Shown here: positions 1 to 8,400 of the stretch, piece by piece | How the letters are laid out: each line of letters starts with the position of its first letter | Numbering within the stretch: position 1 is the stretch's first letter | Source of the DNA: Planctomycetota bacterium | Lineage (GTDB): Bacteria > Planctomycetota > Brocadiia > Brocadiales > Brocadiaceae | Assembly (NCBI GenBank): GCA_016873165.1 | Contig: VGXV01000001.1 | Span: 187,643-251,642, forward strand | Reading direction: 5' to 3' | DNA length: 64,000 nucleotides | Made by a program: the position numbers and the translations under genes | The notes under the pieces: generated by a model | The model's input: the letters and a program-made list of their open reading frames with translations, nothing else | Told to the model about the DNA's origin: nothing | Database searches by the model: none

Positions 1-626
1 GTGTGACTGTTGCAATCGCAAATGAAGTATATGATCTCGCATTATTACATATTAACTACGGGCAACGAACAGAATCAAAAGAGCTTTCCGCATTTCATGA
101 AATAGCGTCATATTATAACGTTCCTGATGAACGAATTCTCATTGCCAACATCGATTATTTCAGAAAAATAGGCGGGTCAAGCCTTACTGACACGAAGATA
201 CCTGTTCAGGAGGCAGACCCCGACAGCAAAGAAATTCCCACAACATATGTGCCATTCCGAAACACCCTGTTTCTTTCCGTAGCGGTTTCGTGGGCAGAAG
301 TTATTGGCGCCGGGAGGGTATTTATCGGCGTTGTGGCGCAGGACAGCCCTGGATATCCCGATTGCAAACCATTGTACTATGAAGCGTTTAACAAACTGAT
401 CGTTGCAGGAACAAAACCAGAAACCCGTGTGACAGTAGAAACTCCGCTTATTTTTAAAACAAAGGCAGAGATTGTAACGTTGGGGATGTCATTGAAGGCG
501 CCGCTTCATCTTAGCTGGTCGTGTTACAAAAACACTGAAAAGGCATGCGGTGTTTGCCATAGCTGTTACTTGCGGTTAAAGGCATTCAGGGAATCTGGTC
601 ACAAAGACCCTATTGAATACGAATAA
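1..626 (+). CDS. queC: 7-cyano-7-deazaguanine synthase QueC, 5'-truncated by the window edge
   Basis: QueC makes preQ0 from 7-carboxy-7-deazaguanine, ammonia and ATP, in the queuosine/deazapurine pathway in the cytoplasm. About 207 codons of its C-terminal part are visible in frame 3. The HINYGQR motif lies near the start of the visible part. The zinc site is at the C-terminus as C-x7-C-x2-C-x2-C (SCYKNTEKACGVCHSC). The ATP-binding SGGxDS loop must lie upstream of the window, so the GTG at position 3 is not the true start. It ends 14 bases before the convergent hemA stop. Family assignment is firm; completeness cannot be judged. Confidence 0.93.
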   Translation, partial: VTVAIANEVYDLALLHINYGQRTESKELSAFHEIASYYNVPDERILIANIDYFRKIGGSSLTDTKIPVQEADPDSKEIPTTYVPFRNTLFLSVAVSWAEVIGAGRVFIGVVAQDSPGYPDCKPLYYEAFNKLIVAGTKPETRVTVETPLIFKTKAEIVTLGMSLKAPLHLSWSCYKNTEKACGVCHSCYLRLKAFRESGHKDPIEYE

Positions 627-640
627 CTTCAATAGCAGGG

Positions 641-1930
641 TTATTTATTTGAATCTTCCGGATGGTAATGAAAAATGCCAAAGAGTTTTTTGATGGTTTC
701 CACGTATCGGTATCCTCCTCCGTTTCTTGCTTCCTGCTTTGCCACCTTGGCAGGATGATGCAGGAGTTTATTGAGGGTTCTTTCCATAGTATACACCACC
801 TGATTCCAGTCCTCATCATTAATATTTTTCAATTTTGGTCTCAAGCGGTTTAATTCGTCTTTTCCTATGGAATGGAAATTGTTTCTTAATAGTGTAATCG
901 CGGGTTCAATCTTTATTTGTTCAAGCCGCGCCATAAAGTGTTCAACTTCTTTTTCTATGATTTCCCGGCATTTTTCTATTTCACGGGTTCTGTCGTCAAT
1001 ATTCTGGTTTACGACAGTTTGCAAATCGTCAATATTATATAAATACACATTGTCAATATTTCCCACCCCCGGTTCTATATCTCTTGGAACGGCGATGTCG
1101 ATAAGGAAAATGGGATTTCCCCTTCGGTGTTTAATTGCTTCTTTTACCTGATCGGTATGAATTACGTAATGCGGCGCAGAGGTAGAGGTAATAATAATAT
1201 CCGCTTTTGAGAGATATTCCCCAAGCAATTCATATTTGATGGCCTGCCCCTGAAACGCATCGGCAATGGCCTGCGCACGTTCAAAGGTGCGGTTGGCAAC
1301 AATAATCGTCCGGGCGCCCTCTTCATACAGGTGTTTCAGCAAAAGCTCGCACATCTCGCCAGCCCCCACCACCAGCACCATTTTGCCGGTAAAATCCTGG
1401 AATATTTTTTCGGCAAATTCAACGGCAACTGAGCTAATGGAAACCTTACCCTGTCCTATGGACGTATTGGTGTGAATTGTTTTGGAAAGATTTAAAGCCT
1501 GCTGGAATAGCTGATTAAGAATTTTGCCTGTTGATTCCTCCACACAGGCAAGCGTATATGCTTCTTTTACCTGCGAAAGGATTTGCGACTCCCCGATCAC
1601 CATAGAATCTATGCTGGAACTCACGTGGAAGAGATGCGTCACCGCGCGGTCATCTTTATAATGATACATATACTGGGAAAATTCATTTTCCCCGATTTTG
1701 TGAAATTCCGCGAGAAACGAGAGGATGTCTTCCAATTTTACCGCATCGGAAGCGGACGATGCATACATTTCTACCCGATTACAGGTAGACAAAATAACTG
1801 CCTCCGAAGAAGGATATTTTTGTGTAAACAATGACAAAGCGCTTGAAACACTATTGTTATTAAATGCAAGCTTTTCCCTGATCTCAACCGGAGCAGATTT
1901 ATGATTTAATCCTACTACTAAAATACTCAT
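641..1930 (-). CDS. hemA: Glutamyl-tRNA reductase
   Basis: Reduces glutamyl-tRNA with NADPH to glutamate-1-semialdehyde, the first step of C5 tetrapyrrole synthesis. 429 codons is the usual family length. The N-terminus VVGLNHKSAPVEIREK is diagnostic. The catalytic cysteine is Cys50 in STCNRVEMYA, and the NADPH-binding site VVGAGEMCELL follows near residue 190. The C-terminal part is the helical dimerisation region. It lies 117 bases downstream of a HemX/CcsA-like gene on the same strand, an order also known from other bacteria. An organism rich in cytochromes c needs high heme output, which fits the respiratory operon in this window. Confidence 0.96.
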   Translation of the reverse strand: MSILVVGLNHKSAPVEIREKLAFNNNSVSSALSLFTQKYPSSEAVILSTCNRVEMYASSASDAVKLEDILSFLAEFHKIGENEFSQYMYHYKDDRAVTHLFHVSSSIDSMVIGESQILSQVKEAYTLACVEESTGKILNQLFQQALNLSKTIHTNTSIGQGKVSISSVAVEFAEKIFQDFTGKMVLVVGAGEMCELLLKHLYEEGARTIIVANRTFERAQAIADAFQGQAIKYELLGEYLSKADIIITSTSAPHYVIHTDQVKEAIKHRRGNPIFLIDIAVPRDIEPGVGNIDNVYLYNIDDLQTVVNQNIDDRTREIEKCREIIEKEVEHFMARLEQIKIEPAITLLRNNFHSIGKDELNRLRPKLKNINDEDWNQVVYTMERTLNKLLHHPAKVAKQEARNGGGYRYVETIKKLFGIFHYHPEDSNK

Positions 1931-2047
1931 GATTCAATCAATCCTTTTTGCCAATCAAAAATAACTTTTGCTTTAAACTTTCTCTCTATGTATCTATTTT
2001 TAACTATTTGTATAAAAGGGCTTGTTTGTTCTCTATCGTTGGGGTCG

Positions 2048-2938
2048 TTATTGAGAGTAATGCTGTTTATTTGCCCCCATAATTTCAATATGAGGTGTAG
2101 TATTGCTTACCTTTTGAAAAGCGTGTTTTGATCCGATAAAAAAAGTTCCTATAAAGGTAAATAGAACAAAACAAAAACCGGCAATCGTTAATAACGCTAT
2201 CTTTGTGCCGTGAAAGGAAGCAACAAGGCGCATGTGTAACAACGCGGCATAAATAAGCCATGTTGCAAGGCCAAGAATCACTTTCGAATCCAGATACCAC
2301 ATCTCTCCTAAAATATTTTGCGTCTTTACCCAGAATGTGCCAAATACCAAACCAAGAGTAAGCAATGGAAAACCAAAAGAAATCGTCTTCCAGATAAGTT
2401 TATCAATGCCTTCCAAAGAAGGGAGTTTGCTAAACAACCGCCCGAATAGTTTAAGCTTTAACTGCCGCTGTTGAGTTAAATACATTACGCTTAAACTAAA
2501 AGAAATCGTAAAAGCTGCGTAACCGATAAAAATAGGAATAATATGGGCAACAAGCCAGAATTTCTGGAGACTGACGGTAATTAACATGTCACTTTTATCA
2601 AAAGTGAGCGCCCAGATAGAAAGCACGGCAACAAGGGGCATAAGAAAAGTATCCAGAGATGGCAATTTGTACAGATAGTCTATATTTATGAAAACAAATA
2701 AGACACACCAGAGCAATGATACAAAAGACTCATAAACGTTTGTAATGGGAATGCTGTTGGAATTTATGCCGAGAAATACCAGATATCCGCTATGGATCAA
2801 AAAACCCATTATTGTAGACCATCTTGCTACCTTTTTGTTAAAGATATCCGGTTTGACAATATGGCCAATTGACCATACGGAAGCAACAAGGTACAAAACA
2901 ATACTTATTAGAAAAGGAATGTGAGACAACGTAAACAT
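2048..2938 (-). CDS. HemX/CcsA-like cytochrome c assembly membrane protein
   Basis: A 296-residue integral membrane protein with about eight hydrophobic segments, of the CcsA/ResC/HemX superfamily (cytochrome c assembly domain). In true CcsA heme handlers the loop near the C-terminus carries a WWD-type motif (WxWDPKE). Here the matching stretch reads MWYLDSKVILGLATWLIYA, so the tryptophan/acid signature is degenerate. That and the position directly upstream of hemA favour a HemX-like role in control of heme synthesis over heme ligation. ATG at 2938 is the only sensible start. Family is well supported; the exact role is inferred. Confidence 0.8.
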   Translation of the reverse strand: MFTLSHIPFLISIVLYLVASVWSIGHIVKPDIFNKKVARWSTIMGFLIHSGYLVFLGINSNSIPITNVYESFVSLLWCVLFVFINIDYLYKLPSLDTFLMPLVAVLSIWALTFDKSDMLITVSLQKFWLVAHIIPIFIGYAAFTISFSLSVMYLTQQRQLKLKLFGRLFSKLPSLEGIDKLIWKTISFGFPLLTLGLVFGTFWVKTQNILGEMWYLDSKVILGLATWLIYAALLHMRLVASFHGTKIALLTIAGFCFVLFTFIGTFFIGSKHAFQKVSNTTPHIEIMGANKQHYSQ

Positions 2939-3023
2939 AATAGGTTAATTTAAAAAATAACCCTACATTAATCAACTATTATTTTCAGACAAATACGAAA
3001 GAAGGAAATTATTGTTTTTTTAA

Positions 3024-3052
3024 TTGACAAACATTTATTTGTCAGATAACCT
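3024..3052 (+). promoter_or_regulatory. Candidate sigma70-type promoter with an embedded inverted repeat
   Basis: TTGACA at 3024-3029, a 17-base spacer, then TAACCT at 3047-3052 (a weak -10). Inside the spacer an inverted repeat TGACAAA / TTTGTCA (3025-3031, 3038-3044) overlaps the -35 box and could bind a repressor. It lies about 130 bases upstream of the DUF1858 gene and is the likely driver of the 3.2-5.4 kb gene run. A second possible -10, TATACT, lies near 3090. Sequence inspection only. Confidence 0.4.
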
Positions 3053-3180
3053 GAAAATGTAATCATTTTAAAATAAGAAACCGTTTATACTAATAGTCGC
3101 TGTTTGGGGTAAGAGTTGCTTCGCGGTTATTTTGAAAGTGTTCTTTTTTTTAAACTTATTATTTAAAAGAGGTTAAATCT

Positions 3181-3405
3181 ATGTCAGAAACAAAACCAAA
3201 GATAACAAAGAAGACTTTCATAGGCGATGTAATTCAAAATTATCCCGAAACAGAGCCCGTTGTAAAAAAGTATTTTGGAGCCGGTTGTTATACGTGTCCC
3301 GGCTCAAAAACGGAAGACATTGCGTTTGGCGCAACCATGCATAATGTTGATCCTGAAGTGATTATAAAAGAATTAAACGAAATTATCGAAAAACACAAAT
3401 CATAA
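3181..3405 (+). CDS. DUF1858 redox-disulfide domain protein
   Basis: A 74-residue protein that is essentially one DUF1858 domain, also seen at the N-terminus of ScdA/RIC-like iron-sulfur repair proteins and near hybrid cluster proteins. The motif GAGCYTCPGS carries the CxxC pair characteristic of the group called hybrid-cluster-associated redox disulfide domains. An AGAGG ribosome binding site lies nine bases before the ATG. The Nfu gene follows 15 bases later. Inference: it handles thiols, sulfane sulfur or NO-linked damage for the neighbouring Fe-S/sulfur proteins. The biochemical role of free-standing DUF1858 proteins is not known to me. Confidence 0.85.
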   Translation: MSETKPKITKKTFIGDVIQNYPETEPVVKKYFGAGCYTCPGSKTEDIAFGATMHNVDPEVIIKELNEIIEKHKS

Positions 3406-3420
3406 TTATACGGAGGAAAG

Positions 3421-3645
3421 ATGGAAATGAGGGAAAAAATAGAAGAAGCGCTCAAAGGCATCAGGCCATCATTACAAGCTGACGGTGGAGATATCGAACT
3501 GGTTGATTATGAAGATGGCATTGTAAAGGTACGTTTGAAAGGCGCCTGCGGTTCATGCCCCAGCTCTCTTGCCACATTAAAATTCGGAGTAGAAGCCAGA
3601 CTTAAGGAAATAATTCCCGAAGTAGAATCTGTAGAACTGGCCTAA
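3421..3645 (+). CDS. NifU C-terminal domain (Nfu-type) Fe-S carrier
   Basis: 74 residues, exactly one NifU-like C-terminal domain. The motif GACGSCPSS holds the CxxC pair that binds a bridging 4Fe-4S cluster in an Nfu dimer. The preceding IRPSLQADGGDIELVD is the usual N-terminal part of the domain. GGAGG sits directly upstream of the ATG. It sits 15 bases downstream of the DUF1858 gene and is co-directional with it, so the two are probably co-translated. Role in this cell: delivery of Fe-S clusters to apoproteins, in demand for an anammox respiratory chain. Confidence 0.93.
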   Translation: MEMREKIEEALKGIRPSLQADGGDIELVDYEDGIVKVRLKGACGSCPSSLATLKFGVEARLKEIIPEVESVELA

Positions 3646-3708
3646 ATTATCTGACATATAACACATTGATGAAAATATGCAAACTTTATCCATAAAAGGA
3701 GCATTACT

Positions 3709-4380
3709 ATGAGTATGGTCTTGGGACCTATACATCATTGGATGTTTGGAAAAATTAAAACATCAGTGGGGCGGGAATCATCAATTGTCTCGGCATTTAA
3801 GACTAAATATGGCAGTGACGCTGACATATTGCTCAAACAGGTATATACAAAATATCCCCCTGCAAACATTAACAAGCCTCTCGAAGAGTTGCTGGCAAAC
3901 AAATCCATTCATCAGGGAATTCAAAGTCTTATTATAGAAGCAGAAACACGGGAGGCAGCTATTATAGCTGCCTTTTGTGCAAAATACGGTGATGCAGAAA
4001 AAGTCGCTGTTGAAGCAGCCCATGCTCATGGCATTCAGTACGGCAAAGACGCAGTAAAAAGCAAAGGCTTATCCGCAAATGAATGCAAAAGCACATCAAA
4101 AGCGTTTGAATTACTGGGAGATTACCTGTGCGACGGAATGCCGTGCGACAGAGGCGCGCAGGTTTTGGATGACTCAGAAAAATGCACCTCATGGGATCAT
4201 GAAGATTGTGTGCATGAGAAATACTGGAAAAATGCCGGCGCAAATTTTTTAACGATGTGCAATATTGTCAACTCGTGGATTTCCGGATTCTGCAAAGGAA
4301 TAAACCCCGGCTCGGAATATAAAAGAGAAAAGGCAATCGCCTCCGGCAATAAAACGTGTTTGAGTGTTCTGAAAAATTAA
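3709..4380 (+). CDS. Cys-rich protein, ATC-hydrolase-like (L-2-amino-thiazoline-4-carboxylate hydrolase family)
   Basis: A soluble 223-residue protein. The N-terminal opening GPIHHWMFGKIK and the C-terminal half, with cysteines near residues 125, 144, 149, 162, 170, 186 and 198 and an ending of the type W-x4-C-x-G-[IN]-x-P...G-x3-C, recall the ATC hydrolase family (PF14196), whose founding member opens the thiazoline ring of ATC on the way to L-cysteine. Similarity is by eye and moderate. AGGAG precedes the start. It is flanked by the Nfu protein and an E1-like enzyme, which fits sulfur metabolism. It may equally be an uncharacterised metal- or cluster-binding relative with no hydrolase activity. 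Confidence 0.5.
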   Translation: MSMVLGPIHHWMFGKIKTSVGRESSIVSAFKTKYGSDADILLKQVYTKYPPANINKPLEELLANKSIHQGIQSLIIEAETREAAIIAAFCAKYGDAEKVAVEAAHAHGIQYGKDAVKSKGLSANECKSTSKAFELLGDYLCDGMPCDRGAQVLDDSEKCTSWDHEDCVHEKYWKNAGANFLTMCNIVNSWISGFCKGINPGSEYKREKAIASGNKTCLSVLKN

Positions 4381-4387
4381 ATATAAC

Positions 4388-5413
4388 ATGTCTGAACGAT
4401 ATGCCCGGCAGGAATTATTTTACGGCATAGGAAAAGAAGGTCAAAAAAAACTTACCGGTAAAAAAGTAGCCATTATCGGCTGCGGTGCGCTGGGATGTAC
4501 TTCTGCAAATCTCATGGTACGCAGCGGCGTGGGCTGCGTGAAAATAATCGACCGCGATTTCATTGAAGAATGCAATCTGCAGCGCCAGACTCTATTTGAT
4601 GAAGATGATATAAGCAACAACCTTCCAAAAGCTATTGCTGCAAAAAAGAAACTACAAAAGATAAATTCAAATATCACAATAGAAGCAACCGTTGCAGAAA
4701 TCAACCCTTCTAATATTGATTCAAACCTTCACGATACAGACCTCATTATTGATGGAACCGATAACTTTGAAACGCGATTCCTCATCAACGATTATTGCGT
4801 GAAAAATGCCATTCCATGGATTTATGGCGCATGCATCGGAAGCATCGGAATCACGATGTCAATTATTCCCGGAGTTACTCCATGTTTGCGTTGCGCCCTG
4901 CAAGACATCCCCACTTTCGGAAGCACAGAAACATGCGATACCGCAGGAATACTATCGCCCGCTTCTGGCATAATTGCCTCGATCCAGGCCGCAGAGGCCT
5001 TAAAAATCTTAACGGATAATGTTGCCGCTGTTAACAGATATCTTTTAAAATTCGATCTATGGAAGAATGAAATAACAAGACTCAAAATTCACAATTTGAG
5101 AGAAATAAACATTTGTAAGACCTGCAAAAGCAATCAGTTTGAATATCTGAAAATGGGAAAATATTCTGCTACCACAACTTTATGCGGACGAAATGCCGTG
5201 CAAATCGTACCGGTTAACGGCTCAAATATAAATTTACCAATGCTTGCCTCGCGTTTAAAGCCAATAGGAAATGTATCTTTTAATAAGTATATGCTGCGTC
5301 TGGAAACAGATAAATATGTAGTAACCGTCTTCCCGGATAGCAGAGTTATCATAACCGGAACAAATGATCTGCCAACGGCAAAAAGTATTTACGCAAAATA
5401 TATCGGCATGTGA
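4388..5413 (+). CDS. ThiF/MoeB/HesA-family E1-like adenylyltransferase
   Basis: Family members adenylate the C-terminal Gly-Gly of ubiquitin-like sulfur carriers (ThiS, MoaD, CysO). Visible: the nucleotide loop IIGCGALGC near residue 30, the Arg of NLQRQ, the catalytic Asp region DLIIDGTDNFETR, the CLRC and CKTC pairs that together bind structural zinc, and TCDTAGIL, which matches the candidate catalytic Cys region of ThiF. After about residue 250 an extra ~90-residue domain follows, also seen in some Bacillus MoeB/ThiF proteins. The start is seven bases after the previous stop. No carrier protein with a GG end is seen next to it, so its substrate is open. Confidence 0.88.
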   Translation: MSERYARQELFYGIGKEGQKKLTGKKVAIIGCGALGCTSANLMVRSGVGCVKIIDRDFIEECNLQRQTLFDEDDISNNLPKAIAAKKKLQKINSNITIEATVAEINPSNIDSNLHDTDLIIDGTDNFETRFLINDYCVKNAIPWIYGACIGSIGITMSIIPGVTPCLRCALQDIPTFGSTETCDTAGILSPASGIIASIQAAEALKILTDNVAAVNRYLLKFDLWKNEITRLKIHNLREINICKTCKSNQFEYLKMGKYSATTTLCGRNAVQIVPVNGSNINLPMLASRLKPIGNVSFNKYMLRLETDKYVVTVFPDSRVIITGTNDLPTAKSIYAKYIGM

Positions 5414-5437
5414 CATAATCCCTGTTCAATAGCATAA

Positions 5438-8400
5438 CTATTTCATCATCCAAACGGTTACTTCTGCCTTATTCACCACCTCATTCGCCTTAAAACTTGC
5501 CTTTGCATTGCAATCGGTTTTCAGGTTACATTTATCCTTTTTCACTTTTATGGTAAATACTGCCTTGCCATCCGCATCTGTCTTCCGGTTTGAAGGCTCA
5601 ATCTTTATTTTTTTGCTATTGTATGTTGTTACCTTTCTCTTTACCATAATCCCTTCAATACCGCAGCCGTCCGCATCGGTAACCGTCACCGTCACTTGCC
5701 CTTTCTCGTCTTTTTCCAGTTCCAATGTATCTGGCGATACCGTTATATTCTCCGCATCACCGCATACTCTGGCTGTAGGCGTAGGCGTAAGTGACGGAAC
5801 AGGCTCTGTTGCTGATGGTGTACTTGAAGGCAATGGAACAGGAGTTGTCGGTGTTATGGCAACCGTTGGCACAGGCAGAGCCGCTACCATACACTCACCG
5901 GTTACTAACTGTGGATAGCCTGCGGTGGTTGTCTCGTCATAATAACTTGCCGTCAGTATGTCTCCTCCTGCCGCCTGTATGCGTTCATAATCGAGCGTGG
6001 AATCCGTACTGATCATGATCGAACCCCTGAATATACCTGTATCTGTCCCCGTCTCCAACATTTTTACCACTGCAATATTAAACTGCGAGGTCTGCACAGA
6101 AACCTTCTCCAGAATAGTTTCCGTTTCTTTGTTATCTTCGTTTGATTCCGCATTGTTCAGGGTGATTTCCGCATACTCTCCGGTGCGATATACCGGACTG
6201 CCAAATGCAAGCGTCGCGTCAGAACTACTAAAAGAGAGTTTCTTTGTAATTGATGCGGAGGAATACGGACTGTATGCCACCGTAACCGTTCCGCCCTCCA
6301 TAGTCTTTACCGTGCCGATATTTGACCTGTTTCCTCCATCCGCACCGCCGGTAGCGGTTGTGCCTGTCTTTATGGTTGCCATGAATGTGCCGCTGTCGAC
6401 GCTGTCTTCGTTCAAATCCAACAAAAGATCGTTTCCTATATAATAATTATCTCCGGTGATTTTTATTGCAGTGGTGAGTATTTCATCCGCCTGAGCATCT
6501 GTGTTCCGGTCGCCATCGGCAACGGTGACAATTACCGTATCGCCGGAGAGATAGGCAACCTCTTTGCTCAACGCTAAAACACTTTGCAACCCTGTTGGTG
6601 TTGGCACTGGGGTTGGAGATGACGCCGGTGATGGTTGTGGCGTAACGGTTGTAGTTATAGTCGCAATTGCGGTTGCTGTAGGTGTCAACGAAACTTCAGG
6701 CACAGGAGACTCTGTTGCCGCTGGGGTGGGTGAAGATACTATCGGGGCAGTTTCAGTAGTAAAATTCCATGAATAATCAGATTCCATCGTTGTCCCTGCC
6801 CAGTTTGCTGCCTGCACCTTTGTCGTAACCTTTGCTGTATATTTTGTGCCATACAAGAGGCTTAAGGATGGGGTAAAGGTAATCGTGGCGCCGTTCGAGA
6901 CCACAGAACCTTCCACATCGCCGCCTTCATAGCTCAGTTTGAAGGATTCCTTCGTAACTGTAGAGCCGTTTACGTACATATTAAAGGTGGCAGATACCTC
7001 CGTATTCTCCGACACGCCGGTTGCGCCGCTTGATGGGCTTGTTGAGTTTACGGTGAGTTTCTCTTTTACAGGCTCTCCGCCACCTCCGCCTCCACTGCTA
7101 CTATTACTGCTTGGTGTAGAGTCGAGCTTAGTGACAAAGACGTCGTAAGAACCTCCGCCATAGGCCGTCGATGTTCCCACGCGTGGAAAGTTAGTGGATG
7201 CGGTCTCGCCGGTGATATACGCATAGCCGCTGCCATCTACGGCAATTCCTCGGCCAATATCGTATGCGTTGGCTCCTCCGATGTAGGTGGAGTATACAAT
7301 TGTTATGGGGGTCTCTGTGCCAAGCCTGGCGAAATATACATCAGCAGTACTTGTACCAGTATCACTTTTTCCTGTCGTTGTCCCGACGATGGGAAAGTCA
7401 ATGGATCTGGCCTCGCCGGTAATATATGCAGAACCAGCGCTATCCACAGCGATCCCATAACCTTGATCAAACGCACTTCCCCCGATGTAGGTAGAATAGA
7501 TAAATTTCAAGGGGGAGGTATCGGTACCGAGCTTGGTGACAAAGACATCAGGATCACTCGTGCCATTATTTTTGCCAGTCGTTGTCCCCACTACGGGAAA
7601 GTTGTTGGAGTAGGTAAATCCGGTGACGTATGCAGAACCAGAGCCATCCACGGCAATTGCATTGCCATTCTCGTCCTGAGATCCTCCCAGGTAGGTGGAG
7701 TATACTATCTGCAGGTTTGATGTGTCTGTGCCAAGCTTGGCAACAAAGGCTTCGACACCGCCTGAACTTGCCGTCGTTGTCCCCACGCGAGGAAAGTTTC
7801 CAGACTGGGTAAACCCAGTGATATATGCAGAGCCGGAACCATCCACGGCAATGCCAGCACCACTATCATTACCACTTCCCCCGATATAGGTGGAGTATGC
7901 GATACTTGCACCCGATGTGCCGAGCTTGGTGACAAAGACATCAAAAGTACCTCCGCCATAGGCCGTCGTTGTCCCAATGATGGGAAAGTTGTCATTGATG
8001 CGTGATTGGGTTTGTCCAGTGATATATGCATAGCCAGCACTATCCACGGCTATTCCATAACCACGATCAGTCTGCGTTCCTCCTATTAAAGTGGAATATT
8101 CGATGCTTGCGCCCGATGTGCCAAGCTTGGTGACAAAGGCATCAGAAGAACCTCCGCCATAGGCCGTTGTCGTTCCCACACGGGGAAAGCTGCCGTCACT
8201 GGTATCCCCGGTGATATATGCAGAGCCGGAGCTATCCACAGCAATTCCATAACCACGATCAGTTTGAGTTCCCCCGATGTAAGTGGAGTATACGATGCTT
8301 GCACCCGATGTGCCGAGCTTGATAACAAAGGCGTCCTCACTACCTCCACCATAAGGCGTATTTGTCCCCACAAGGGGAAAGCCGGTGGAGGTAGTCCTGC

